Shown: positions 53,801 through 64,000, counted from the stretch's first letter. The stretch: 64,000 bases of DNA from Branchipolynoe longqiensis (GCA_030323885.1 CM059190.1:103829856-103893855); one strand, 5' to 3'. The notes: a model not told the origin generated them from the letters alone. Made by a program: numbers and translations.

Positions 53801-54138
53801 CAAGTAATAATGCTGGCACTCACTCGTTGATAGGGATATAAACACATGACACAACGTTTATTAAGCGTAGGTAATTACACAAAAGTGATCAACGAGCATA
53901 TGGGATGTAATGAATGAATGTAAACCATACATGTGCCGGGCATGTAGAAATCTTGTACGATTTCGGTGATTATTGTTGTTATTATGATTGCTATGTTTGT
54001 TATTGTTTAACCAGGGCTGTTAAAAAGGTGATTATCATATTGATTGCAGGTGTGACATGTGAGTAATATGCAATCGTAAATCCTGCTGGGTAATGGATCG
54101 AGCATACAGATGCCATGACCTGATGATTGATTGTTGTA

Positions 54139-54638
54139 NNNNNNNNNNNNNNNNNNNNNNNNNNNNNNNNNNNNNNNNNNNNNNNNNNNNNNNNNNNNNN
54201 NNNNNNNNNNNNNNNNNNNNNNNNNNNNNNNNNNNNNNNNNNNNNNNNNNNNNNNNNNNNNNNNNNNNNNNNNNNNNNNNNNNNNNNNNNNNNNNNNNNN
54301 NNNNNNNNNNNNNNNNNNNNNNNNNNNNNNNNNNNNNNNNNNNNNNNNNNNNNNNNNNNNNNNNNNNNNNNNNNNNNNNNNNNNNNNNNNNNNNNNNNNN
54401 NNNNNNNNNNNNNNNNNNNNNNNNNNNNNNNNNNNNNNNNNNNNNNNNNNNNNNNNNNNNNNNNNNNNNNNNNNNNNNNNNNNNNNNNNNNNNNNNNNNN
54501 NNNNNNNNNNNNNNNNNNNNNNNNNNNNNNNNNNNNNNNNNNNNNNNNNNNNNNNNNNNNNNNNNNNNNNNNNNNNNNNNNNNNNNNNNNNNNNNNNNNN
54601 NNNNNNNNNNNNNNNNNNNNNNNNNNNNNNNNNNNNNN
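54139..54638. other. Assembly gap (500 N)
   Basis: Exactly 500 unknown bases; any gypsy 3' LTR and the rest of the split SINE may lie here. Confidence 1.
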
Positions 54639-54759
54639 ATTATAAGTAGTTAATTAGCCTTACTTGTGCGAATAGAGACCCCTCTCTACACAGCTCGCCG
54701 CACCGATCCAGGCCTGACCTCGTGACCCCTTGTGGAGATCAGGTAGCCAATCCTACTCC

Positions 54760-54985
54760 CACCCCGCACCCCCATGCCCCCCCCCCCCCCCCCACACGTG
54801 GGGGTGTGGGGTGTGGGGATGGGGATGGTACATAGGGGTTGTGGTGCTGGTGCGGGTGGGGGTGGCGATAGGGGTAGGGATGGAGGTGGGGTGGTGGGTG
54901 GTGAGTGGAGTTGGGGTGGTGGTTTGGGTGTGGATATGGGGTGGAGATGGGGGTGGTACATAGGGGTATGGTGGGTGACAAATGA
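54760..54985. repeat. (GGGGTG)n-like low-complexity block
   Basis: G/T-rich irregular array with a C run at 54,778-54,793. Pro/His- and Gly/Val-rich frames are artefacts. Confidence 0.9.
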
Positions 54986-55034
54986 CAAATGACAAATGAT
55001 TTTATTTTTACTCTGTCGACCCCTCATACGGTAT

Positions 55035-55365
55035 GAGTGTTTGTTGTTGTTTTACGTCCTAGCAACATCTAACGTCATATCAGGACGGGTACTGACTTGT
55101 GACAGTGCACACTCATGGCGACTTTATAGTGCTGCCTCACTGGGATACCAGGCTGCCAACACCATGACCTGATATTCCACTCAGTCACATTATCCTGACA
55201 CTGAGCCAATCAGTCCTTGCCGTATCCTAATAATGCCGAGCGCCTGGCTAAGAAGTGACAAGTATAAATTTTTAAGTCATTGGTTTGACTCAACCAGGGT
55301 TCAAACTATGGTCTACCAACACGGGAGACGGACGCTCTAACTCATTCGGCCATCCCGTCTGGTTC
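55035..55365 (-). mobile_element. SINE (-), full length
   Basis: Runs from gttgttgttttacgtcctag to ctcattcggccatcccgtct, the complete family in reverse. Confidence 0.9.
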
Positions 55366-55529
55366 ATCATAGGGTATGAGAGCAACAATATAACATCATG
55401 TCGTGTAAATAAAATAGTGACTCAAAATGTTCATGCAAGTAATGTTCAAGAATTAGTTTGACAAATATACATATATATATCATATCTTTACTAAACTTAT
55501 CTTAACTTGGTACATAGGCTATAGAGATA

Positions 55530-55980
55530 GTGTTGGGGATGGTGGTGGTGGGGGTGGGGGTAGTACATAGGGGTGGTCTTGTGGGTGGGGGTGGGGTGGT
55601 GGTAGAGGCGGGGGTGGTAGATAGGGGTAGTGTTGGGGGGTGGTGGTGGTGAGGGTAGGGGTAGTATATACGGGTAGTCTTGCGGGTGGGGTGGGGTGGT
55701 GGGAGAGGTGGGGGTGGTAGATAGGGGTAGTGGTGGGGGGTGGTGGTGGTGGGGGTGGGGCTAGGGGTAGTACATAGGGGTAGTCTTGCGGGTGGGTGTG
55801 GGGTGGTGATAGAGGTGGGTGGTGGATAGGGGTAGTGGTGGGGGTGATGGTGGTGGGGGTGGGGATAGTGGTGGTACATAGGGATAGTAGTGCGAAGGGG
55901 GTGGGGGTGTAGAGGACACACACACCACACACACCAACACACCAAACACACCAACACACACCACACACACACAAGGGTAT
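55530..55980. repeat. G-rich minisatellite, then (CACA)n
   Basis: Units of about 105-120 bp contain gtagtacataggggtagtct, gtggtagataggggtagt and ggtggtggtggtgggg. A CA-rich tail runs at 55,915-55,975. Confidence 0.9.
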
Positions 55981-55999
55981 ACAGGTAAAGGGGTGCTAA

Positions 56000-56600
56000 C
56001 CGACACGAGGTCAAAGCGAGGCCCGGGTCACGTGGTCACCGGAGCGTGGCGCCCCCTAGGGGGTAACGTGGGAACTCTGGTTGTTGTGTGCACAAGACGG
56101 GGCAAACAGTGACAGTTTAACTCAATAACACATTAAAGTCGCATAGTCCAATGGTTTTCAGTTTCTGTCACATTTCAAATTTGCTTGAAGCCTTTGTAAA
56201 TGTTTAATTTTGGATATTTTATGTGGAATGTGGAAATATGCAAACTGACATATTGGTGTGCACAAAATATGCCAACTTCCTTTTTGGTGTGCACACCGAA
56301 ATGTTGGACGCTGTAGGTTTCAACAGGGATAGGCCATATTAAAACAAGCCTGAATACCCAGGCTTATATGCTGTGGACAGTATAAATACAGCCTCAATTA
56401 AAACAAAAAGAAAAAAAGAATTGACTTAGTTTTCCCTTCTTTCTATGCATCAATAAATGCTTATTAAATGCACCAGTATCTAAGTTGGATATTTAGGATC
56501 AGATCTGGGTCAGTCTTTTATTAAAAAAAATAATATATATATTGTCAAGACGCCTTCACTGCAATCTACATTAGAAACAAATGTATGACAAGGAATGTAC
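56000..56600. other. Stretch without recognisable content
   Basis: No gene or repeat family recognised. Confidence 0.45.
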
Positions 56601-56619
56601 AACGTTTGGTCATCAGGAG

Positions 56620-56760
56620 ACATTTTTTATTTTTTTACTAAATATATTTTATTCTGCGAATAATGTCTTTTGTCAGCGCCAGAGCACTGGTCTTCCGGCT
56701 GTTCATTACAATTTGTTGGTACATAAATGACAATATCAGTTGCAATAATAACCACATTAA
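56620..56760 (-). repeat. Fragment of the tRNA-Phe-derived repeat
   Basis: Contains ttattctgcgaataa, gcactggtcttccggc and gttcatta, related to blocks upstream of the tRNA-like heads at 57.2 and 58.7 kb. Confidence 0.5.
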
Positions 56761-56979
56761 AAACCTGTTTGATCATAGAAGCATAATATAAATTGACTAT
56801 TCGGTGTAATAGTAACTGCATGCAATTCCAGTTCAACATATGTATTATGCACTTGGTGAGCATGCATCAATAAATGTACAAGATGATTCTAGAATTGTCT
56901 TTAAACACTTCTTTCTTCCTTTGCATGTGGCTTATTCACTGCCATTTAAGATTCTTTTGTCAGGTATTTTTTTGAACAT

Positions 56980-57270
56980 ACAGACGACAAACACATACAC
57001 ATTTTATAGAAATCACACACAAGTCTACACACACACACACACACAAAGGTAAGGACAACTGAAGCTGCCCAGACCCAGGATCAAACCAGGGACCTTTAGA
57101 TCTTCAGTCTAACGCTATTCCAACTGAGCTATCACAACAACTTACATAGCATCCTTCCTGACTTGAACAACCACTGGAAGACTGCTGCTTCGGTGCTGAC
57201 AGAAAAATGTATTCAGTAGAATAAACATATTTACCACAAAAAAAACCCACCTAAAAATGCAATTCGGACC
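56980..57270 (-). mobile_element. tRNA-Phe-derived SINE (-)
   Basis: On the - strand, 57,138-57,062 reads like tRNA-Phe: tagctcagttgg (A box), anticodon arm ttagactgaagatctaa with GAA, and ggtttgatcc (B box). The acceptor ends do not pair, so it is not a functional tRNA. Upstream ggtaaatatgtttattctac and downstream (TG)n with tttctataaaatg are shared with the (+) copy at 58,730-58,975, which shows a dispersed element. Confidence 0.7.
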
Positions 57271-57451
57271 ATAGCGTAATTCAGGACATGGAACAATATG
57301 TCACTTCGGAGATGCCGTGTTGATGTCCATCAACCCACTAATCAAGCCCTTAGTGTGGATATAGCAAACGGCACCACTGTAAACTGCCACAATTATAGTT
57401 AGTTATAGGGCGTATAAAATGTTATACACATATAGGAAGCGGAAAATATGA

Positions 57452-57890
57452 TATCAGGGAGTGGTGTAATGGTTAGCACACTGGCCAGGAATGCAAAGAG
57501 ATGTGGGTTTGATTCCCACTCTAGGCGCAATATTTCCAATTTTCATCACCCCCATGGCACTGGTTGCCGTGACCATGATCCTGTACAAGCTATGTGCTGT
57601 ATGGTTGTTGAACCTACCCTGTGTATGTATGTGTTAGTGCATTGCCTGTATGTATGTAATTGTAAACATTAAAAGACTTACAATTCCAGAGGGACGAGTG
57701 TAGTGGTCTGCACTGACCTCTCAGGCAAGTAACCACATAGACAGGTAGGCATGGGTAGTGTGTTGATATCAGGGAGCCTAGGTGGTGTAATGGTTAGCAC
57801 ACTGGCCCGGAATGCAAAGAGATGTGGGTTCGAGTCCCGCTCTAGGCGCAATATTTCCCATTTTCATCACCCCCATGACACCTATATAAG
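57452..57890 (+). mobile_element. tRNA-like SINE 2, tandem copies
   Basis: Two units as at 14.3-14.9 kb. The first begins inside the tRNA-like block, with the 5' acceptor part lost. The second starts at agtgtagtggtctgcactga (about 57,697) and ends after catttt catcaccccc. Confidence 0.75.
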
Positions 57891-58044
57891 GTGTAATGTG
57901 AGTTTAAAGTATGCGGTCTGTAGCGAAGGATTGGGGTGAGAAAGACACCAACCCACCAACCCCAACTTCCGGTGTGGAAGCTGAAGCTGCGACCCGGCCT
58001 GCTGGGTTACAGCTTCAGTCCTTTCTGAGTGACCAGCGAAATTA

Positions 58045-58602
58045 AGGCTCAGTCACACTTTACCGGATTGAGGTACCAGATAGAAAATGGACACTGTCCG
58101 GTGAAATAAGTCAATGTCCGTTTTATATACGGTACTTATCCGGCGTGTGCGTTTTCTGTCCGGTGGTGTCTGGCGGTGTCCGCCGGACTGACTTGTATGG
58201 TTGGTTTTAAGTCTGTTTAGTCCGTTTAGTCCGTTTTGTCCAGTTCATGTCCGTTACCCATCAGTTACATCTCCGGTTTGCTTCCTGCAGAGTCCATTGA
58301 TGGTGTTGGGGGAATTTGGTCCGTCAGGTTTTTTTTGCACGTCCGTGACAGTCTGGTGGCTATTTGTTAATGTTCGGTCCGTCCGTTTGACATTCGGTTG
58401 TCGTCCGGTTGTCGTCCGGTTATCGTCCGGTGGCTATCCATTCATGTCTGTTTCATGTCCGTTTAGCATCCGTTTCGTCCGGTGGAAAGTGCAACAGTCC
58501 GACACATTTCGGTACATTTTGATTCCGAACACCACCGGACTAGAAAATTCTTTCTCCGGTTGTGTCCGGTACTCAGTCCAGTAAAATGTGACTGGGGCTT
58601 AA
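58045..58602. mobile_element. Foldback element rich in 'gtccg' motifs
   Basis: Ends aggctcagtcacacttta (58,045) and aaaatgtgactggggctta (58,580) are inverted. The interior repeats gtccggt, gtccgtt and cgtccggttgtcgtccgg. Ends and composition are related to 9,196-9,592. Confidence 0.7.
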
Positions 58603-58729
58603 GAATATTCATATACTTTAAACTCACTTTGAACCCATAAACACATGTTTCATGCTGACCATTGTCATTCCATGTCCCGAATTGCACTAATCTCTGAATT
58701 GTATTTTTAGATTCTTATTTTTTTTGGTG

Positions 58730-58975
58730 GTAAATAATATTTATTCTACAGAATAGGTTATTTTGTGAGCGCGAAGTAGTCTTCCAGTCATTGTTCAAGT
58801 TATGAACAGCAGCTAATAAGTAGCCTCGATAGCTCAGTTGGGAGAGCATTAGACTGAAGATCTAAAAGATCCTGGGTCTGGGGAGCTTGTGTTTTTCCTA
58901 CTTTTGTGTGTGTATTTTCTATAAAAGTGAATTTGTGTGTATTTGTTTGTCTGTGTGTTATGACAAAAAAGTCTT
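58730..58975 (+). mobile_element. tRNA-Phe-derived SINE (+)
   Basis: tagctcagttgggagagcat and agactgaagatctaaa match tRNA-Phe. The T-arm is lost by a ~10-base deletion. Both flanks match the (-) copy at 56,980-57,270. Confidence 0.7.
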
Positions 58976-59159
58976 AAATAGCAGTGAACATGACATTGTG
59001 TGATATTTCTGGATGCCCGGCCACTTTTTGGACACCAGATGATACCATCAGACTCTTCCCCCTTCATATCACCTGTGATGCTCCTATTCAAACCAGACTA
59101 ATAACTCATTAACCATAATAAAGAAGAAAGGAAGACAAGGACAAAGATAGACAGTGAGG

Positions 59160-59900
59160 ATGTTGTGCTTTATTGGCAACAACTCCTGCTCACCTATCAG
59201 TGACCTATCACCCTCACCCTCCCTGTTTTGTCCACACAGCAACTAATTGGTCTCTATAGTTAATCTCAAAATCAGTGCCTACAGCCCATGGAACCAGAGC
59301 CCCAGGGTTGTTGCACACACTCAATTAGAATAGATGAATTTTGCTAGCATCAGACAGAGTGTCTGGGGTCCTGCTCAAGAATAGGTCTGTCTCATTCAAG
59401 AGGAAGGAGAAGAGTCCTGATGTCCAGTGTGACTGGAGCATCGGTCTGTTTTTCATTAATAATTGATCTTATGCTGCTAGTGTGGTCAGGGGCCCAGGGG
59501 GGAGAGAGCGACTGGCCATCCCACAACCCGCCTCAGTGTATATGTTGATTAGGCTGGTGTGCTAGGCCATTTGGCACCCTGGTGACAGATAGTTGCAAAC
59601 AGTTACAAATATATATATATACTAAAATGTCCTTTTTCTCCAATTGCATTCTTTATGAATACATAGAGGAACATTTCTTCAACCTTAAACTACTTCTGAT
59701 ATACCACATCTCTTCATTAATCTCTAGGCACCATGCATGCACATATATTTCACATAGTCTATTACATGTCATAACGTGAGTGGGCCTCATTGCTCATTAG
59801 ATTACATAACCCCTTACTTATTCTGTCACCCAAGAATAATCATGCTCTTTACCAATATATAAATCTAAACAGAAAATCCGTATATTTTTACAATTGGTTG
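59160..59900 (-). repeat. Dispersed repeat B (inverted copy without foldback)
   Basis: Reverse-complement relation to 4,900-6,470 in several blocks, with the foldback missing. Confidence 0.65.
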
Positions 59901-59904
59901 GGAC

Positions 59905-59990
59905 TGAGTGCGCACTGTCAAAAGTCCGTACCCGTCCTGATATGACCTTATATGTTGCCAGGTGGTAAAACTCCAACAACCAACCAACCT
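59905..59990 (+). mobile_element. SINE tail fragment
   Basis: gtccgtacccgtcctgatat and the A-rich end ctccaacaaccaaccaac. Confidence 0.85.
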
Positions 59991-60324
59991 GAATTTGAAT
60001 ATTGATTCAATTAAGTGCCGTTTTGCCCCAAAAAAGAACACCAATCAGACCGCTTTTGTACAGTCACGTGACTAGTACTCCTATATCATATATACACTCG
60101 CACGAGTGATTGTTTTGGGAATGTAGCGATTGACCTTTACGTGACTTCCTAAGTGACCTTCTACTTGACCTTGCACGTGACCTTGCGATTTTTCAATAAC
60201 TCAGACGACTGAGACGCATACAATCAGGTGTGCAGTGGACCGTGACAGGCGTGCACACCCCACGTCTCTGTCTGTGCGTCTCCACCAATGCCACGCTCGT
60301 TGCGCATGCGCAGTTCTGAGCGTT

Positions 60325-60740
60325 GGTTGGTTGTCGGTAGTTTTACATCCTGGCAACATCTGAGGTCATATCAGGTTTGGTTTGGTTGTGTGGAGTTTTA
60401 TATCCTGGCAACATATAAGGTCATATCAGGCTTGGTTTGGTTTGGTTTGTGGTCATATTAGGACAAGTACCGACTTGTGCACTCATGGCGACTTTATAGT
60501 GCTGCCCCACTGGGAGAACAGGCTGCCAGCACCATGACCTGATGATATCCCACTCAATCACACTATCCTGACATTGAGACAACCAGTCCTTGTCCTATCC
60601 TACTAATGCCGAGTGCCTGGCTAGGAAGCGACAGTTATCAATTTTCAAGTCATTAGTTTGACTCAACCAGCATTCGAACCCATGATCTACCAAGACCGGA
60701 GACGGACGCTCAACTCATTCGGCCATCCCATCTGGTCCCA
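60325..60740 (-). mobile_element. SINE (-) with duplicated tail
   Basis: Two tail copies (tttacatcctggcaacatct, ttatatcctggcaacatata) precede the body. The head ends at ctcattcggccatcccatct. Confidence 0.85.
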
Positions 60741-60754
60741 GTCCTGAGGGTGAC

Positions 60755-61330
60755 GAGTGTTTGCGGGGTCTTACTTCCCAGCAACGTCTGTGGTCATATC
60801 CGGATGTAGTAAAAATTAAAGAACAAATGCCAATGAGCAGTCTTTATTGCGCTGCCTCTCTGGGGTAACATAGCTTGATGTCACACGTACACAGTTCCCA
60901 TCGCGGCAAGTAATTTGTGTCTTAGGTCCAAGCAACATCTGAGGTCATATCCTAATGGATTAGCAAGCACATTGTACCCATGCGCACTTATGTTAGCTTT
61001 ATAGTGCTGCCTCCCCGGTGTAACATAACTTGATATAGCACGTACACAGTCCCCATGGCGACAAGTGATTGGGGTCTTAGGTCCAAACAAGACCCAATGT
61101 CATATCCTGATGGTCATAGGTCCGAGCAACTTCAAGCACTTTGTTCCCGTGGGCACTTATGGTGGCTTTATAGTGCTGCGTCTCCAGGGAATTATAGTTT
61201 GATATAGCACATGCACAGTCTTATAGGTGACACGTGGTTGGGGTCGTAGGTCCTAGCAACTTCTTAGGTCATATCCTAACGTCTTAGCAAGCACCTTGTG
61301 CCACTGTTCACTTATGGTGGTTTTATAGTG
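60755..61330. repeat. Satellite built from SINE-tail sequence, ~170-bp unit
   Basis: About 3.5 units contain ggtcatatcct, gcgcacttatgttagcttta, tagtgctgcctcc and agcacgtacacagt. These words derive from the 3' half of the main SINE in (-) orientation, joined to new sequence (taacataacttgata). Confidence 0.7.
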
Positions 61331-61424
61331 GCGGGTTACTTGGGCACCAAGATCTGATATATCCTACTCAGTCCCATATTGTTCTGATATGGAGCCTACT
61401 GATAACTAATGCCCGTCCAACACG

Positions 61425-61700
61425 AGGGGGTTCATGGGTTCGAACCATGGTCGGGTCAAACCAATGACTTAAAAATTGATACTTGTCGCTTCCTAGCCAG
61501 GCGCTTGACATTATTAGGATAGGGCAAGGACTGGTTGGCTCAGTTTCAGGATAATGTAACTGGGTGGCCACTGGGTGGCCTAGTCTCCCAGTGGTGCAGC
61601 ACTATAAAGTGGCCATGCGTGCACACTGTCACAAGTCAGAACCCATCCTAATATGACCTTAGATTTTGCTAGGATGTAAAACAACGACAAACAACCAAAT
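61425..61700 (+). mobile_element. SINE, head truncated
   Basis: From gggttcgaaccatggtcggg through caaggactggttggctcag to tgctaggatgtaaaacaacg. Confidence 0.85.
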
Positions 61701-61949
61701 CAACTCAAGGCTTCATACACCCACCCTCACCCACACGCACACCCTCACACACATACACACACACGCCTGAGCCTCCATACCCTCACCCTCATTCATTTGT
61801 AACTAATACCCAATGTTTTGTGGTTAAGGGTTTGCGTGGCCAACATAATCATGAAGTCAGTGGTAAGTGGGTGGTACATCAAACAGACGGTAGGGGGCGT
61901 GGCTACAGTAGTTATTATTGAGTACATATAGATATGACTGGGCGGGGCT

Positions 61950-62080
61950 GTGAGGGGGGGGGGGCAGGGCGGGCGGTGGGCTGGCGGGGCGGGGCGGGGG
62001 GGGGGGGGGCGGGGCTGGGCGGGGCGGGGCTGGGCGGGGCGGGGCGGGGCGGAGCGGGGCGGGGCGGGCCTGGGCGGGGC
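61950..62080. repeat. (GGGGC)n-rich tract
   Basis: Dense ggggcggggc repeats with G runs; potential G-quadruplex or CpG-rich DNA. A C-rich imperfect repeat (catcccctttcaacccc) follows to about 62,390. Confidence 0.9.
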
Positions 62081-62407
62081 ACGGAGATCACAAACTAAAA
62101 GTACCGCCGTGTCTGCCCTCTGTTAACCCCCTGCAGCCCCCTCATCCTCTTCCAGTCCCATCAGCCCTCCGCAGCCCTCCACAGCCCCCCACAACGCCCT
62201 CATCCCCTTTAAACCCCTCTTATCACCATCCACTCCCCATTATCCATCTACATTTCCCCTCGTCCGCCCCAAGCCCCTTTCATCCCCTTTCAACCCCTTT
62301 CAACCCCGCTCCACCCGCCTCCAGAACCGTCCAGCCCCCTTCAGCCCCCTCCTCCGTCCTCCCTCCTCACACATCCATCCTTCCCTATCTTCGACATGCT
62401 TCAATGG

Positions 62408-63070
62408 ATCCCTTCTGGTTCCCTGGTTCCCTGGTTCCCTGGTTCCCTGGTTCCCTGGTTCCCTGGTTCCCTGGTTCGCTGGTTCGCTGGTTCGCTGGTT
62501 CGCTGGTTCGCTGGTTCGCTGGTTCGCTGGTTCGCTGGTTCGCTGGTTCGCTGGTTTGCTGGTTCGCTGGTTTGCTGGTTCGCTGGTTCGCTGGTTCCCT
62601 GGTTCCCTGTCTCACTGGTTCCCTGGTTCCCTTCCCCCAAGTTCACTGGTTCGCTGGTTCCCTGGTTCACTGGTTCCCTGGTTCCCTGGTTCCCTGGTTC
62701 CCTGGTTCCCTGGTTCCCTGGTTCCCTGGTTCGCTGGTTCGCTGGTTCCCTGGTTCACTGGTTCACTGGTTCCCTGTCCCACTGGTTCACTGGTTCCCTG
62801 TCTGACTGGTTCACTGGTTCCCTGTCTGACTGGTTCACTGGTTCCCTGTCTGACTGGTTCACTGGTTCCCTGTCTCACTGGTTCACAGGTTCACTGGTTC
62901 CCTGGTTCCCTGTCCCGCTGGTTCCCTGGTTCAATGGTTCCCTGGTTCCTTGGTTCGCTGGTTCACTGGTTCACTGGTTCCATGTCTCATTGGTTCACAG
63001 GTTCCCTGGTTCACCGGTTCCCTGTTCCGCTGGTTCACTGGTTCCCTGGTTTACTGGTTCACTGGTTCGA
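62408..63070. repeat. 8-bp minisatellite (ctggttcc/ctggttcg)
   Basis: About 80 units. Blocks of ctggttcc, ctggttcg and ctggttca alternate, with a 24-bp higher-order unit (ctggttcactggttccctgt with ctga) near 62,790-62,880. No unit contains a stop in any + frame, so three long overlapping frames arise with Gly-Ser-Leu-Val-Pro-Trp-Phe-type repeats; they are not genes. Confidence 0.95.
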
Positions 63071-63244
63071 GGAAGGCCTGACGCTGTGACCTGGTTCACC
63101 TCAACCCGATCCTTCCCTCCTATGCAGGCCTAACACTTTCAGTTCCTACTGGTTACTCTCACAGCAGGGCTGGTTGACACCCCCATAGAAAAAGGACCGG
63201 AACTCTGGGTTAGGGAAATAACCACATCAATTAGCAATCTTTTC

Positions 63245-63490
63245 TTGTTTGTTTTTTTGGGTACATTTGTTGTTTAAGCAGGGGAAATTTCAGTCACAGA
63301 CGATTGGTCTTCCTCATTCCACTCCTCCTTGCCCTATCCTAATATTAATAGTGCCGAGTGCCTGGCTAAGAAGCGGCAAGTATAAATCTTTAAGTCATTG
63401 GTTCGACTCGACCAGGATTCGAACCCACGATCCCATGATCTACCAACACAGGAGACGGATGCTCTAACCCATTCGGCCATCCCGTCTGGT
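63245..63490 (-). mobile_element. SINE (-), variant-tail subfamily
   Basis: Same variant 3' part as 9,850-10,080 (tttaagcaggggaaatttca, cgattggtcttcctcattcc). The head ends at cccattcggccatcccgtct. Confidence 0.85.
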
Positions 63491-63719
63491 TTCTAATAAT
63501 GAATATGCTACATACATTGTTCAAATATATATCATAGTCTGCTAGTTTTGGTGTGAAGAATTGATGAAAACATGTAGATTAATAGACTTTGAAAGTCAAA
63601 TTGAGAGCATCTACCTGACATCTTGTGTCTTTTTACATTCTCTCCTAGTTTATCAACTTTACGCCAATATAGATAAACACTGCATGCTGGAACCGCCACC
63701 ACTTCCACATCTTGTTATA

Positions 63720-63890
63720 TAGTTGGTTGGTTGTTGGAGTTTTATGTCCTGGCTACATCTAACTTCATATCAGGATGTGTACCGAATTGTGACAGTGCAC
63801 ACTCATACTCATAGCGACTTTATAGTGCTGCCCCACTGGGAAAACAGGCTGCCAGAGCCATGACCTGATATTCCACTGTCGCATTATCCT
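63720..63890 (-). mobile_element. SINE (-) interrupted by LINE
   Basis: Tail and body from ggttggttgttggagtttta to cgcattatcct, where the LINE starts. Confidence 0.85.
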
Positions 63891-64000
63891 CAAGGAAGCG
63901 TATTCTTCAGTGTTATGTGTGGTCTACTCTAATGTATGGGGCTGAGACATGGACAATCTCTAAGAAAATGTACAAACGTTTAGCAGGATTTGAGATGTGG
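63891..64000 (+). mobile_element. LINE fragment, continues past window
   Basis: caaggaagcgtattcttcag onward matches 35,688-35,797 with only a handful of differences. It is 5' truncated in the polymerase C-terminus; the 3' end lies outside the window. Confidence 0.88.

Noticed and set aside
57062..57138. Functional tRNA-Phe gene on the - strand
   Set aside because: Anticodon arm and boxes A/B are fine, but the acceptor strands do not pair, and the copy lies inside a dispersed repeat.
62396..63133. Repetitive 245-codon frame resembling a repeat protein
   Set aside because: The 8-bp satellite leaves all three + frames open; no start context, domain or non-repeat coding part.

Overview
This is a gene-poor, repeat-dense stretch of a eukaryotic, almost certainly metazoan (probably marine invertebrate) genome. 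The reasons are: no bacterial-style operons; many copies of tRNA-derived SINEs; LINE, Ty3/gypsy, DIRS and Ngaro-type retroelements; many foldback/MITE-like elements; long AT, GT, ATAC and G-rich satellites; and two 500-N assembly gaps. I found no convincing host protein-coding exon. The exact taxon cannot be fixed from the sequence alone.

Layout. 1-17.0 kb: minisatellite, several hairpin elements, SINE copies, a repeat shared with 59 kb in inverted orientation, a degenerate LINE 3' end (12.6-13.5 kb), tandem tRNA-like SINEs (14.3-14.9 kb), a 0.75-kb foldback (15.25-16.0 kb) and a G-rich minisatellite. 17.1-22.5 kb: a structurally complete DIRS-type tyrosine-recombinase (YR) retrotransposon on the + strand: inverted terminal repeats, gag, RT/RNase H/MT-like, YR, and an internal complementary region matching both outer termini. 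A 500-N gap follows. 23.0-28.4 kb: a Ngaro/PAT-type YR retrotransposon on the - strand with split direct repeats (A1-ORFs-B1-A2-B2). 28.4-31.5 kb: SINEs, a foldback with tandem core, a 113-bp tandem repeat. 31.5-37.0 kb: a third, badly broken YR element with its own split repeats, interrupted by a LINE fragment. A 1.73-kb part of it is duplicated at 37.0-38.8 kb. 39-42 kb: SINEs and low complexity. 42.35-48.0 kb: a very large nested inverted repeat filled with satellites. 48.1-49.0 kb: an LTR-like block. 50.6-53.8 kb: a Ty3/gypsy element with short 5' LTR and a tRNA-Leu-type primer site, inserted in a SINE and inactivated mainly by TGA stops; its 3' end is lost in a second 500-N gap. 54.6-64 kb: more SINEs of three tRNA-related families, foldbacks, a satellite built from SINE tail sequence, an 8-bp minisatellite, and a LINE fragment entering a SINE at the window edge.

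How the parts relate. The three YR elements represent both terminal architectures known for YR retrotransposons (inverted repeats plus internal complement, and split direct repeats), so the window shows side by side how each encodes the information needed to rebuild its ends from a circular intermediate. Coding regions are all damaged to some degree, from one frameshift region (DIRS) to multiple stops and deletions (third YR element, gypsy). Nested insertions give relative ages: gypsy into SINE, hairpin element into SINE with an 11-bp target duplication, LINE into YR gene, LINE into SINE. The least explained structures are the foldback elements that share one ~200-bp internal core but carry different terminal repeats, and the 5.6-kb nested palindrome.
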